Assembly: GCA_020466095.1 (NCBI GenBank)
Contig: CM035808.1
Span: forward strand, 30,144,959-30,208,958
DNA length: 64,000 nt
Direction: 5' to 3'
Origin: Chlorops oryzae
Lineage: Eukaryota; Arthropoda; Insecta; Diptera; Chloropidae
Shown: positions 38,024-49,080 of the stretch, in pieces
Position numbering within the stretch: the first letter of the stretch is position 1
How the letters are laid out: each line of letters opens with the position of its first letter
The notes under the pieces: generated by a model
What the model was told of the DNA's origin: nothing
Database searches by the model: none
What the model saw: the letters and a program-made list of their open reading frames with translations, nothing else
Position numbers and translations under genes: made by a program

Positions 38024-39315
38024 GCGAGCCGTAACGTAACCAGACGGAAATAATATTAAACAATAAACAATAAAATACGATTAGTAATGTTAAAAAGGTT
38101 AGTGTGTGCGTCTTCTCCTAGTCCTATGGCCAAACGAAATATCTTCAAGTATTCTTTTTCTCTTTCAAATTCCTTTGTAGTAAACTGAGCGTTTGATGTA
38201 GTAGTAAAAGTATAACCAAAATACACGAACGAACGAATTCGGGAAATATGGCGCTGCATACTTTTCAGCTTGGAAGCATAAAAACCAAAATATTTGAACT
38301 TTTCTTTCCTTACATTCGTAGATAACTACTCAAAATCGGTTAGCGGAGAAAAAAAATGTTGTATCTATTAAGTTTTGTTTTGTTTTCTTCTATACCACAT
38401 ATATTCACCCATCTAGAATTAAACGTTTTATTTAATTTTAATCTTTCTCATTTTAATTTCAAATGTCATTTCAAAACGTATCTTTGAAACTGATTAAATA
38501 CAAAATATTTTTTTATAAACGAATTATTTGTTGTTGGTTACAAAAGAATCCGGTTGATTATATTTAATAGGGCGATCCGATTTATATGGGTGGAGAAAAG
38601 ATCAGAAATGGTATAGCGAAATCATAATTTATGGAAAATTCTAAGAAAATTTTGCCTTATAAACCATGGTCCTAAAGTCAATCCCCGTTCCGCGCAAGTC
38701 GACCATAAAATTTTCCAATGATAACGTTTTCATTTGAAAATTATTTTTTCTCAACACTTCTTAGGCACATTATGTTATTGATATTCAAATAATTCAATTC
38801 TTAATAGCATATGGTTATAGCGGAAAATCATAAGCTGTTCAGGTGTGTCGATTGGATTCCGGGGAATTCATTTCGACCGGGAAATTGAATATAAATACTC
38901 GGGAATTTAAATCATGTTCGAATATTCTTTTTACATATCGAAAACTTTATCGTATAGCCGCTCTTTTTGTTTTTGACAATGTCATTTCTTTCAAAATTTC
39001 CATACATTGCTTTCAAAATTATTGGAGCGAACGAAATTTCCCCTTTCCCCATATTAATTTGGAAAAAAGGAAAGGGAATCCAATCACATGCCCGGTTGTT
39101 TGCAAATTTATATCTACTCTCAGGCTGAGATTAACATCGCAATACCCACTATCGAATCGAGGGCCATTCTCACCAATTTCGGATAGAGACAGCTTTCATA
39201 TGCAAAGTACATTTAGCTAGAGATTATTTTTTTTAAAAAGTAAATTTTATAAAACAAAATGCACAACAAAAATATTATTTCAAAATCATCAAAAGCAAGT
39301 TACTTTTAACCTTCA
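38024..39315. other. 3' flank of Ran and spacer
   Basis: Polyadenylation-like AATAAA sequences follow the Ran stop (38062-38072). A solo transposon end (38568-38745) is listed separately. No other gene is supported. Confidence 0.5.
38568..38745 (+). mobile_element. Solo terminal repeat of the 8-bp-TSD transposon family
   Basis: Begins TAGGGCGATCCGATT and follows the left and right ends of the element at 62549-63762 for about 175 bp, through AATGGTATAGC and GTTCCGCGCAA. No partner end or coding remnant is visible nearby, so this is a one-ended fossil. Confidence 0.75.
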
Positions 39316-39642
39316 TCAAATCATGTCTTCTCTAATAGCTGTGGCATATTCCCTTACGATTTGCTCAGCTATGTAATTTCTAAAAACTTTTCGACGTGAC
39401 ATCTCAATTTTGCATATTGGACAAATTATGCGGCACCTAGAAGCTTGAGTAACACGCCGCAAATGGGTTAAGCATGGCTGACAATACGAATGACCATTCT
39501 TGCAGCAGAAGATTTTTGTATTCATCCGCACTCTAAGGCATATGGGGCATTGAAGAATTTCACGCAAATCATCCATTAATTTAAAGGAAGGTTGCACATC
39601 ATCAGGTTCCTCGATGTTATCTATTGCTTGCTCTTCTAACAT
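39316..39642 (-). CDS. Small RING-finger protein, 108 aa, single exon
   Basis: A C3HC4 RING occupies residues 32-77: C32, C35, C46/C47, H51, C54, C57, C74 and C77 (CPIC, CKNGHSYCQPC, CPIC), with a short acidic N-terminus and a basic-helical C-terminus. RING proteins act mostly as E3 ubiquitin ligases. The CKNGHSYC spacing is reminiscent of SIAH/NRDP1-type RINGs, but there is no TRAF-like or SIAH C-terminal domain. The ATG at 39642 is genuine and the frame is open. It could be a free-standing small gene or a retained duplicate of a larger ligase; I do not recognise the ortholog. Confidence 0.7.
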   Translation of the reverse strand: MLEEQAIDNIEEPDDVQPSFKLMDDLREILQCPICLRVRMNTKIFCCKNGHSYCQPCLTHLRRVTQASRCRIICPICKIEMSRRKVFRNYIAEQIVREYATAIREDMI

Positions 39643-40047
39643 TTTTCTATTTCTCTATTTGGGATTCGTCGTATGGTGCTTGGGCAAAGCAAGCTTTTCC
39701 TCTTTTTCTGTTTATTTTACTTTTATAATGCACCTTGGTACAGGCGATTTAAATATATCAATAATATAAACTATATATGCGAATATATATTTTCGAATTT
39801 TAATACATTTAACACAAAACATGAATGTTTTTAAAAGAGCAAAATGCTGGAACACTAGATTTAACATTTCTCAAATGAAATTAAGGATTTTCGGAATGTA
39901 TGTTTGTTTTGTTTTTATATTCATAAAGAGCAAATCTCCCATCTTATGTGTTGGGTTAAATTGATTTTGAATCAAAAAGATAATTTTTTTTTTTTTTCTT
40001 TTGAAATTCATATGAATAAAACTAACTTTATTTTTTAGTCGAAATGT

Positions 40048-41421
40048 TTAACACTTGACGCAACAAGCCGGGAAGACACCAGTGTAAGTTTTCTTATTTC
40101 TGCATGTCACAGGAAATTTTGAGCATCTGTAAAGAAGTTGGTAAAATAATGTAATTAAAAACCATATCAATTGTCAATGTACAGTCTGAAATTGCGCTCT
40201 CATAGAACTATCTTTTGTCTTATTAGTAAAAAGTTTTTAGGGGCTCTCCAGATTTTTATTACAGTTTTCACGTTCGCGTCTTAAGTCGTTGCGCAGACAA
40301 TTCTGTTATAAAAAGCGAGAGAGATAGAGCAAAGACTTAAGACGCGAACGTGAAAACAGTAATAAAAATCTTACATAATTAATGGAGAGCCCCTTAAGTC
40401 CAGTTTAGATCAAAAACAATTCTGATTGAAGAGTTGACCATGTAATGTCAACAAGTAGGCGACGGGGAGTGGAATCCAGTACACTCCCCGTCGCGCCTCC
40501 TTGCCAACAAGTGCTGGCAACTCTTCAATCGGAATTGCCTAGTCTAAACCGGACCTTAAGCGGTCATGTCGCTTTGGATAATTGTCGAAGACGGAGATCA
40601 TTTTTATATGAGAACCGGTAAAGCGGTCAACTAAAAAAGTCGTCCACCTTCGCGAGATCTGACTTTACAAGTCATGCCATTTTTCGTCCTGATTCTCAGA
40701 TATTTATTCTTCAACCGGATTCTAAATATTCCCGGGGAATTTTTTCGTACGGATTTGGAAAAAAGATTCTCCCATACTAAACACACTGGGAAGGGAATAT
40801 AAAGAGAGCAAGATTTTCGAAAAGTTTTGAGCAAAGTACATCACATTCTCCCTTTTATTGACGCTTCAGATGCTTCTTCCACTTGGCAAGTAAAGCGTTT
40901 TTAACAAGTATTTTGATAGAGAGTTTTAGAGCAAGAAAACTTGTTTCTTCAGGAATTAAAATCGCTTTACTTGCCAAGTGGGGGGAACACGTTTAAAATA
41001 CTTCCTTTTTCCCGCGGGAGAAAAATTTCTAAGAAACAAATTCTCGGCGAATATTCATTTAGAATAGAATAGGGCTGCTTTGTCTTAAACTAATTTGCTC
41101 CTTTTTTAACTTACGGTTCAACTTCGGTCTTAAAAGTTTCGGAGCATGAAGCCTTTTTAACGCATTTGCCAGTGGGATCGAAGTCAACATAATCCTCGCC
41201 TTTTTTCAACAAAGGTAGATATTTCAGAAAAATAGTTTCACCGTTCGAAGCCTTGTAGCTACAGATCGGCTCCGATGACTCTGAGAGGAAATTGAGATTT
41301 ATTTGAAAATATTTAATTTTACACGGAAGGAGTTCTTTTCTCTTTTTTTTTTTCACTTACTCGCTTCAATCACTGCAAAAGTAGCGATGAGAGCAAACAA
41401 CAAAACCAAAATGTACTTCAT
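40048..41421 (-). CDS. SVWC (Vago-type) secreted protein 2, 101 aa
   Basis: Exons 41421-41361, 41280-41115 and 40126-40048. The introns are phase 1 and phase 2, the same as in SVWC genes 1, 6 and 7. The signal peptide is ILVLLFALIATFAVIEA. The domain has eight cysteines: PICSY, GKC, ASC, EPC, VTC, PACC, VKC, ending in the last Cys-stop. The last exon was found by its PACC..C motif and its TTTACAG|A acceptor. The second intron (about 990 bp) hosts at least three MITEs. Function is inferred from the family only. Confidence 0.82.
40240..40393. mobile_element. Harbinger-like MITE, family 2
   Basis: Ends GGGGCTCTCC and GGAGAGCCCC with long arms containing TTTTCACGTTCGCGTCTTAA and its complement. 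TTA flanks both sides (40237-40239 and 40394-40396). The right TTA is shared with the next MITE. It lies in the second intron of SVWC gene 2. Confidence 0.8.
40397..40555. mobile_element. Harbinger-like MITE, family 1, copy 2
   Basis: Inverted copy of the element at 17700-17856. The left end has drifted (AGTCCAGTTTAGA) and the right end is intact (TCTAAACCGGACC). TTA target duplications lie at 40394-40396 and 40556-40558. Confidence 0.8.
40712..41077. mobile_element. CCCGGG-type MITE, copy A
   Basis: The left arm has GGATTCTAAATATTCCCGGG. The right arm, read on the other strand, begins CAGCCCTATTCTA and continues with TTCTAAATGAATATTCGCC. An inner inverted pair, CCACTTGGCAAGTAAAGCG and its complement, lies at about 40880-40981. 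Related copies are at 48401-48495 and 59259-59477. Confidence 0.6.
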
Positions 41422-41999
41422 TTTTATCTTCTGGAGTTAAAAGGATAACTGTTGTATTAGAGCTTTGCGACGACTAAATCTCTGTGCTCAACGGGTTGGC
41501 TTATTTAAATTGTAGTTTTTCGCTGTTTAATTGAAAAAAATGATCGGCAAAACTATCCCGGTGCGATCTAGTTCTGATGATGAGATCACTTATGAGAATC
41601 ATTTGCTCCCGCTTGCTGTAGCGAAATACATCACACAACTAAATGGAGTGCTATGCTTGTAGGCCTGTGCAAAAAACAAACAAATTATACACTGTGGACG
41701 TAGATATGCATATTAATCAGTTGATTTATTGAGCCTTAGGCTGTTTATGAGAGTACTTTATGCCTGGTCTCCAATAGCGCGGCAATTCCTCCGAATTTTC
41801 AAAATATGCAAACATATGGAACCAATTTTAATCAACAGCGAAATCGATTGTAATTCGATCCATACGTTTGCATATGTTCAATATATGAAGAAAGCCCTGC
41901 ACTATTGAATACCAGGCTTTAAAACTCGAAAAAAATAAAGATATACATAATGTAGTATGTGATAATCCCCCGGAGTTAACAAAGAAAAACATCATATTC

Positions 42000-43020
42000 A
42001 TGTCAAAATTCGTTTATTAGTTATTCAACATGTATCCGTTCAAGAGCGATACAACGATTATAACGACCTGTCCTAATTTTTGCATACCATTTAATAGGTA
42101 GTACCTTCGTTTTGCTAGCAAAGATAGGCCTCAGTTTCGAGTCATCACGCTCTTCATCTGCAGCACAAAATTTTTACCCTGCGAGCATCTTTTAGATTGG
42201 AAATCATGAGAACAAGAAAAAAGTTTCGCTGGTTGCCAGATCTGGAGAATACGGAAATGGTGTGGGGAAGCAACCCTTCGAAGCCTAGATTCATGAATTT
42301 TTGCCATCGTTCTCAATGACTTGTGGCACGGTGCGTTGTCTTGGTGGAACAACAACTTTTTCATTCTTCATATGGGGCCGTTAATCGCAGCGATTTCGAC
42401 CTTCAAAAGCTCCAATAACGTCATATAATAGTCGGGACTGTTCCGATGGTTTGTCCCTTCTCAAGTATATTATCGATATGAAATTATTCCAACCCATCCA
42501 AAAAACAGAGGCCATTGATTTGCCAAACTGGACTTTTGAGTCTTTCCACGCTCTTGGGAGACGGTTCACCGATCGACTGTTCCACTCAGCCGACTGTCGA
42601 TTGGACCAGGAGTCGTAGTCGATAGAGCATTTTTTTTTCATTTCTTTGACGCAAAAACTCGGGTTGTATTGCGAGTTAACGCGTGTTCATTAACACTCGC
42701 TCAGAATCATCAACACGTTGTTGTTTATGAGTCAAATGTGAGCTCGCGCGGCACACATTTTGCAAAGTCTTTTCATATCGCAATATTGATGAATGATATG
42801 ACCAACATGCGTTCCTTTGAAATATCTTTAAGGCCTCTGCTATCTCGATCAACTTCATTTTACGGTCATTCAAAATCATTTTGTGAATTTTTTTCAGATG
42901 TTTTCGTCTTTGGTAACCACCTCTTTCGGGCGTCCCTGTGTTCACCGATCCTCCGTGCTCATTTCACACCTTGATATTTTGCATACCAATCAATTTTATG
43001 TCAATTGATTTTCACTGGGG
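42000..43020 (-). pseudogene. Decayed mariner-family transposase
   Basis: Minus-strand fragments in several frames give an N-terminal helix-turn-helix region (LKKIHKMILNDRKMKLIEIA) and the mariner hallmark FHQDNAPCHKSLRTM near 42310-42360. Stops and frameshifts break the sequence into at least three pieces, so no product is expected. The terminal repeats are not clear. Confidence 0.8.
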
Positions 43021-43664
43021 CAAAAGAGTCCGGAAATCATTATCAATCCAATTTGTTAAGCTTCCCTGTATTTTAGTTCTTCGAAAAATTATTTTATCAA
43101 ACACGAAATTCTTGTAATTTTCATTTTTAAATGTAAACATATTAACAAAAGTTTGCTTCAAAAAAACTGCTCTATCTCACAAACTAATTGATACAGACTA
43201 CAAATTTTGACACGAATAAACCATTCGTTGTGAAGGTTGCAGTTTAATATTATAAAATTTTAAATGCATTAATACGTAGCGAGGCATCATGTGTCAGACG
43301 GGGATTATCAGCCAACTTTATGTATGTAATTGATATCCCCAGCGCTTGAAAGCCTAATATTTCAATCTTAAAAGTCATCGTTATTCATCGATCACATTAT
43401 ATACATATGTATAAGGTGATAGATCATGCATGAACACCTTGTTGGGACATGTCATCGCAACATTTGGTTCATGTGCCTTGAATCCTCATCTTACCAAAAC
43501 TATAAAATTAAAAAAAAAGGATTGACTCTCAGGATCTTGAGCGTTCGCATGAAGAGGCTTAACAGCAGTTAAGCAATGAAATAAAATTCTGACTCAGAAT
43601 GGCTGTAACGGTTCATGGCCTGTTGAATCCGTGATCTGAGACGAATTGCCTAAATTGATAAATA

Positions 43665-43855
43665 CAGTGTACTCTCTCTTCAAATTTCGCGACACCTATT
43701 CAAAGAGTACCCAGAGAAATAAGTCCGTTTTAACATGGTTCCGTTCCAAAAAAAAAAAAAAAAAAATACGATTGAAGCAAGAAACTAAGCGTTCAAAAAT
43801 GTGACTTTTGAATCGTCACCCCTAAAGGTAGTGACATGTCAAGTAGAGAGTACAC
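43665..43855. mobile_element. pogo/Tc1-like MITE
   Basis: Starts CAGTGTACTCTCTCTT directly after a TA and ends GTAGAGAGTACAC. The last bases of the right terminus are eroded. Related by its ends to 15596-15738. Confidence 0.5.
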
Positions 43856-46290
43856 GAATGCAAAAAAACATTTTCTAATCACACGATTGAACATGTATGG
43901 TGAACTTTACTGTAAAACAACTTAAACAAAGTCAGTTACAAAATATACCTCTTATAGATAATAAAATGCGTTTCCAGGCAATCCAAAGACACCTAAAATT
44001 CAATTGTATGTATGGAATGACATTTTCAAGTACTGTGTGAGATTTAAGAAGTTCATTATATGGGCATATGTTGGAATAAAATAACCACTAAAAAAAGTCA
44101 CAATTGTTTGGACTTTTAAAACTTGACTTATAAATATAGGTGTATATAAGCAAATCATTATTTGTGGGTGTTTAGAGAAAGAGTAGGTTAATTTACATGA
44201 ACGAGAAACCATAGGTCGCAAGTCCGTTAGCAATTTTTTTTTAGTATTTATTATGCCTCTCTCATGAAACGGTTCTTAAGCAAATGGATTGACAGTCGGT
44301 TGGTTTCAGTCTCATTCGTTAAGCGTGTGTTGAATGTGTTATTCTTCATGTGAAGAACAGTAGTAACACTGTGCAAATAGAATATATTGCTTATGCAAAT
44401 TAATAAAATCTTTAATTTCTGGCAGTCTATTTGGTATGGCTTGTATTGAACACAATGATCGGTTGCCAAAGGTTAACATTGATTCTTTGTTCAAATTGTT
44501 TATTATTCATTTAGTTTTCGTATTGGAAGTCAAGGTTTGATTTTTAATAAATACATTTCAAATAACTTTCGTCAATCCTTATGAATTAATCGCCAAATTA
44601 TGTTACACTCAACATAATCAAATTAAATTCGTAAATTCACTTTTATACGTTCCCAATTAGATTTAAATTTTTCAGTGTAGTCAGAAATTGCAGAATTGTT
44701 CTAAAAATTTTTTAAATTAATAAATTTTCCTACATAAAACTTTTTATCCAACCTTTACTAAGGTACAAACATAATGAAACTCTATTCTTTGAATAAAAGA
44801 GCTTTCATTACTTCGGATAATAATTTCAAATTTATTGAAAGGCAAGGCTCCAGTTGGAAATTTGCATTCGAATTCCGAAACGGAATCGCGCCTTTTGAAA
44901 TAAAGGGTTTCAATTCTTAAAAACATGTTATTACAACCAAAATTTTGAAGCTTAGATATACACATTTTGGCTGATGTTGTTGGGAAATGCCACTCAAAAC
45001 AATTTTTTTTTCTTCAGACCACATGAACTCCTTTACAGTTAATCCAAAAGTTTGCCGTTGGAGCATCAAGAATATTCCCACACAAACAAACAAAGACTCT
45101 GGCTCTCAACGGATTGCCCCTTTCGAGGTCACCTTTTGAACAACCTTTTAAGCTTGACGTTGTCGTAATGACCCAAATTTTCTCACAGGTCACCAACGGT
45201 TAAAATGGGTAACGTATTTGTTGGTTAGCCTAATTCATAAAATACAGGTAGTACGTTCTTTTTAAAGGTTACACTCTTGGTACCCATAATATGTTCTTGT
45301 TTCACTTATCAAGGTTCCAAAGGTTTTTTGCAAAAAACTTTAATTTTAATGAAACAGTGTAACAGAACGGGACTCGAAATTTCCAGATTTTATGACATTT
45401 TCGAAATGCGCTTCCCAAAATGAGTGTGCATCTTAATGAAGTTCCGTAAAGGGATCGACAACAAAATTGGATGATTGGTGTTACATGTAAGCCAAAAAAT
45501 ATTTCAAATATTCAACAACCTGTTGAACTTTTCCATTGTAAGAAAAACTGTAAAAAAAAGAGTTAAAAATTATACCTCTTATACATAATCAAATTTTAAA
45601 TTTAAACATCGTTAAAATTCAATTTTTGTATGGAAATTTACATTTATACAATACTTTTAATTTAAAATTTCATTATAAATAAGGGCGTATGTGTTCACAT
45701 AAGAATAACCACTTAATACTTACAAGATAGAATTTTGTAATTGATTACTTTTACTGAGCAACCCTCGTACTTATAAATATATACAGCAAAGCTCATTAAA
45801 TTGGAAGAAGAAGAAAAAACATCTTTCATTGCACTTTCCGGCAAAATGCTATCTAACAATTAACAATTATTGGAACAACCGAAAGCGATTAAGCCTAAAT
45901 TAAGTAAAAAAAACAAAATAACAATAAAAGTTGTTTTCGGTTTCTAAAGCAGATATAGGTCTTTGTGTGCGACCTATTTTGAAGCGATTTTAGAACTTGA
46001 TAGTTAAGCTTAAAAAATTTCCGAATCTCAAATCTAAATGGATTAGTATTTTTTCCAAAATCCCTAAAGAAATAGTCAAAAGCATCACATGGCGCCCCAG
46101 GTGATCTAAGCTTCGTTATTAACGGGGCAAAATGATAGTTCGGCCTTTCATAAATCTTTATTTTCAGCTTTTTTTTCCCAAGAATAAGCAAAATTATATT
46201 CAATTCTAAAACAAATCAGGTTCTAAGCAATTTTTTTCCTGCCAACTTATCTACCTCAACTTGAACTAGTGCTGATAATAAATAAATAAA
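43856..46290. other. Gene-free stretch with an old duplicated block
   Basis: Segments near 43940-44150 and 45570-45780 share order and motifs (TATACCTCTTATA.ATAA, AAAATTCAATT, AATAACCACTTA) and are probably an old duplication or two decayed copies of one repeat. No gene is supported. Confidence 0.4.
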
Positions 46291-46295
46291 TGAAA

Positions 46296-46330
46296 TATAA
46301 ATGAAATATTTTGTAAATTTTAAACAGTCT
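46296..46330 (+). promoter_or_regulatory. Core promoter of SVWC gene 3
   Basis: TATAAAT at 46296-46302 with ACAGTC about 30 bp downstream. The ATG follows about 95 bp after the predicted start. Confidence 0.35.
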
Positions 46331-46421
46331 TCGCAAGCTAGTCGTGTCGCAATCTCGTTTCTTAAAAAAAAAAAAAATAATAATAAATAAATAAATTCTA
46401 AAGAAAAACATCAAAAGAAAA

Positions 46422-46803
46422 ATGAAATTCTTGATAATAATATCGGCTGCGATCTTGTATGTTGTCAGCGCTAACAAAGGCTACACGTACATTCCAAATT
46501 CAGCAGATCCCGGTGAGTTCCTGTTTAAATTAATTGATTTTGTTTTTTTAAATGATTTTAATAAAAATTAAACTTTTTTTTACAGACAAGCCTGGATTCT
46601 GTCTGCACAAGGAGTTAAAATTCTCGGTTAAGGAAAACGATACGGTTCAGCCGAATAGAAATGAATGCGTTGCCTATTTATGTTTGCCCGATGGTCTGAT
46701 TTTAGTACAGGATTGTCCAGTTTATCCGACACACTGTAAATTTGTTCCAGCTGACTTATCGAAACCGTTCCCCGATTGTTGTCCAACCGCAAAGTGCAAT
46801 TGA
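46422..46803 (+). CDS. SVWC (Vago-type) secreted protein 3, 102 aa
   Basis: Exons 46422-46512 and 46586-46803 joined in phase 1 (CCCG|GTGAGT, TTACAG|AC). The signal peptide is MKFLIIISAAILYVVSA. The eight-cysteine domain reads GFC, NEC, YLC, QDC, THC, PDCC and AKC, with stop one residue after the last cysteine. It lacks the phase-2 intron before the fourth cysteine that genes 1, 2, 6 and 7 keep. The motif DLSKPFPDCCP is typical of Vago-like proteins. It is divergently placed relative to gene 4. Confidence 0.87.
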
Positions 46804-46964
46804 TTAACTTTTTTTTTTTAGATTTAATTTAAAAAAACTTCCTTCGTTCTAACTGCGATTCGATTAAGCTCGAGAATTATTGAACATTTTTCATCAAATA
46901 AAAACGAAAAAAAAAACTTAATAAACAAAAAATTTTGTTTTAGTGAGCCCAGAAAACATTCTGA

Positions 46965-47400
46965 AACCCAAAAGGCTCATAGATGACTCCTGATAGGAGT
47001 CGGAGCCCTCATTATGAGCCCTCTTTTATGAGTCTTAAAGAGCGTGTTTCCGTTCTTGCGAAAGTCATCTTAAATGAGTCCGAATTCATATAATGAAGAG
47101 AGAACATATTGGAGTCATATATGACTCTTTCTGATCTCATATCTGACTCTTACTTTCTTCTTAATAAGAGCCACATATGACTCTTTCCGCATTCATATAT
47201 GACACTTTTTTCGGCTCATATAAGAAACATATATGACTCCTATCGCACTCATATCGGACTCTTTTTCCGCTCATTAAAGAACCATATATGACTCTTTCTG
47301 CACTCATATTTGACTCTTTTTTCCGATCATATAATAACCATGACTCCTTCCGGATTCATATAGGTATATGAGTTTAAAAAGACTCAATAATTTTGGATGA
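46965..47400. repeat. Degenerate CATATATGACTCTTT repeat array
   Basis: Units of roughly 30-60 bp built on ATATATGACTCTTTCTGCACTC repeat at least six times with drift, including ATATGAGCC/GGCTCATA inverted forms. It is followed by a pure (TC)n tract (47440-47470). Confidence 0.7.
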
Positions 47401-47433
47401 TATTTATAATCGTATGCTGTATTTTTTTCAATG

Positions 47434-47469
<36 letters not shown>

Positions 47470-47475
<6 letters not shown>

Positions 47476-47545
47476 TGGGATTTGAACCTCGGAACTCTCG
47501 CTTTCTAGTCATTCGCTCATCCATGACGCCGTGTTAGCTAAATCG
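47470..47545 (-). mobile_element. tRNA-like head, probable SINE or tRNA pseudogene
   Basis: On the minus strand GGTTCAAATCCC (47477-47488) is a good internal B box, preceded by a plausible A box in TGGATGAGCGAATGACTAG. The stems do not form a convincing cloverleaf, so it is not called as a functional tRNA. Confidence 0.35.
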
Positions 47546-47807
47546 AAATTAAGGGATTTTTTTCGTTTATAAGTTTAAAGTCAAAGACTCATTTCGGACT
47601 CATATTTCGGAGCACTTCGAAAATATTTGCTGTAGGACTCACTGTAAGAATCATAGTGTTCAACGGAAGCTATTCTCTCAAATTCGTGACAAAGATTGTT
47701 AAATCTTTCAGGAAAATTCCAAATGAAAAGGAGACAATTTTTTGTATTTATCAACAGCCATTTTTATTTGATTTTTCATGAACGATTTCGATTTCGTGTT
47801 CCTAATT

Positions 47808-48970
47808 TCAATCTGAATCGCATTTCACTGTTGGACAGCATGCAGGATATTTCTTTGACATGTCACCATCAACAACGTGACAATTCGGCCCGATAGCGAA
47901 TTCGCATGGCTCGACACGCATTTTTCCTTCATCTGAGCACTGCACACGCAAACATTTTCCCTCAGGATAGACTTCTTCACCGCGCTTCACGGTGATGCCG
48001 ATGGCTTCATCATGACAATCACCGCCTGATTCTGAAATTGAAAGAATTCCATTTGTCAAGAGGTTTTCGAAAAGGTCGGCTTACGATAAAAAAAATGTTA
48101 GGGTACCTATATTTAAAGGGTTATTTTTAGATTCTGATTTCGTTTAGAAATTTTTAACTTCGCAGTGGGATATTAATATGAAGGGGCACTCGATGGAGTT
48201 GGTCAGCTTTGTTTTTTCTTCATTTCAATTTTTAAAAAATTCAAGAAATTCATGCCGGATTGTAAGCTATAGCGCAGAAATGATAAAGACATGAAAAAAT
48301 GGGAAATTTTACCTACTAGAATTGTTTTCCCATATTGTAAGCTAAAACTTTGTTACAGCCATGGTAATGGAATGTTAAACGGCTTAGAAGATATGTATAC
48401 ATCCCGATTCGAAATGAATATTCCCCGGGATGTTATTCTTTAGAAATTTTTGTTCGCGTTCGGGGAAAAATTCCCCGGGATTATTTAGAATCGGGCGGAT
48501 AGCCAAAAAAAGGCACAGCAAAAAACAGCGCAACTTAATCCTCGGCCAAACTTTTCGAGATCGATTTAAAATGAACCTGTAGCAAATCTAGCAAAACCAA
48601 ATATGTGAATTCGCTACATTTATCAAGTACCTTCAGGAGCTGCAGACATAATTTTGTTCACATTGCACTTGGTGAATCGTGCGATTAAAATAGTATGGAA
48701 AGTAAGAAATTTTTCGTACAAATATTATCCTTTGAATAGAATAGTTGCTTTCTGGCCGATGTAGGTAAGTTAGTAGGTCACTTTTGGCTCGAATCAATTG
48801 TATGAATATTCCATATAATTTTGAATGATTTCCCACAATCGAATGAAGCTTTTGAAGGATCTCTAGAATATTTGAATATTGAAACTAATTCCACTTTTTC
48901 GCTTACCAGGAGCAGCATAGGCAGCAGCAACTATCAAAACCAAAGCGAATAAGACAGCAAAAGCACGCAT
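47808..48970 (-). CDS. SVWC (Vago-type) secreted protein 4, 95 aa
   Basis: Exons 48970-48907 and 48031-47808, phase 1 (CCTG|GTAAGC, TTTCAG|AA). The signal peptide MRAFAVLFALVLIVAAAYAA is clear. The eight cysteines are GDC, GKC, VQC, EPC, PNC, PACC and VKC, with DMSKKYPACCP before the last two. There is no second intron. The 875-bp intron contains a CCCGGG-type MITE fragment. The compact size is close to textbook insect SVWC proteins, but no symbol is given. Confidence 0.88.
48401..48495. mobile_element. CCCGGG-type MITE, copy C (deleted)
   Basis: A 95-bp palindromic relic: ATTCCCCGGGAT on one arm, ATTCCCCGGGATTATTTAGA on the other. It lies in the intron of SVWC gene 4. Confidence 0.55.
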
Positions 48971-49052
48971 TTTGAAATTAAGTATATAAAAAACGTTGGA
49001 ACTCTTCGATAGAAAGACGTCTGATTTGTTTAAGAACCTTTTCACAACTTGA

Positions 49053-49080
49053 AGTTGAACCCGTAAGGAGATGCTTTATA
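49053..49080 (-). promoter_or_regulatory. TATA box and initiator of SVWC gene 4
   Basis: On the minus strand TATAAA (49080-49075) is followed about 25 bp later by TTCAACTT. The ATG is about 85 bp beyond. Confidence 0.4.
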
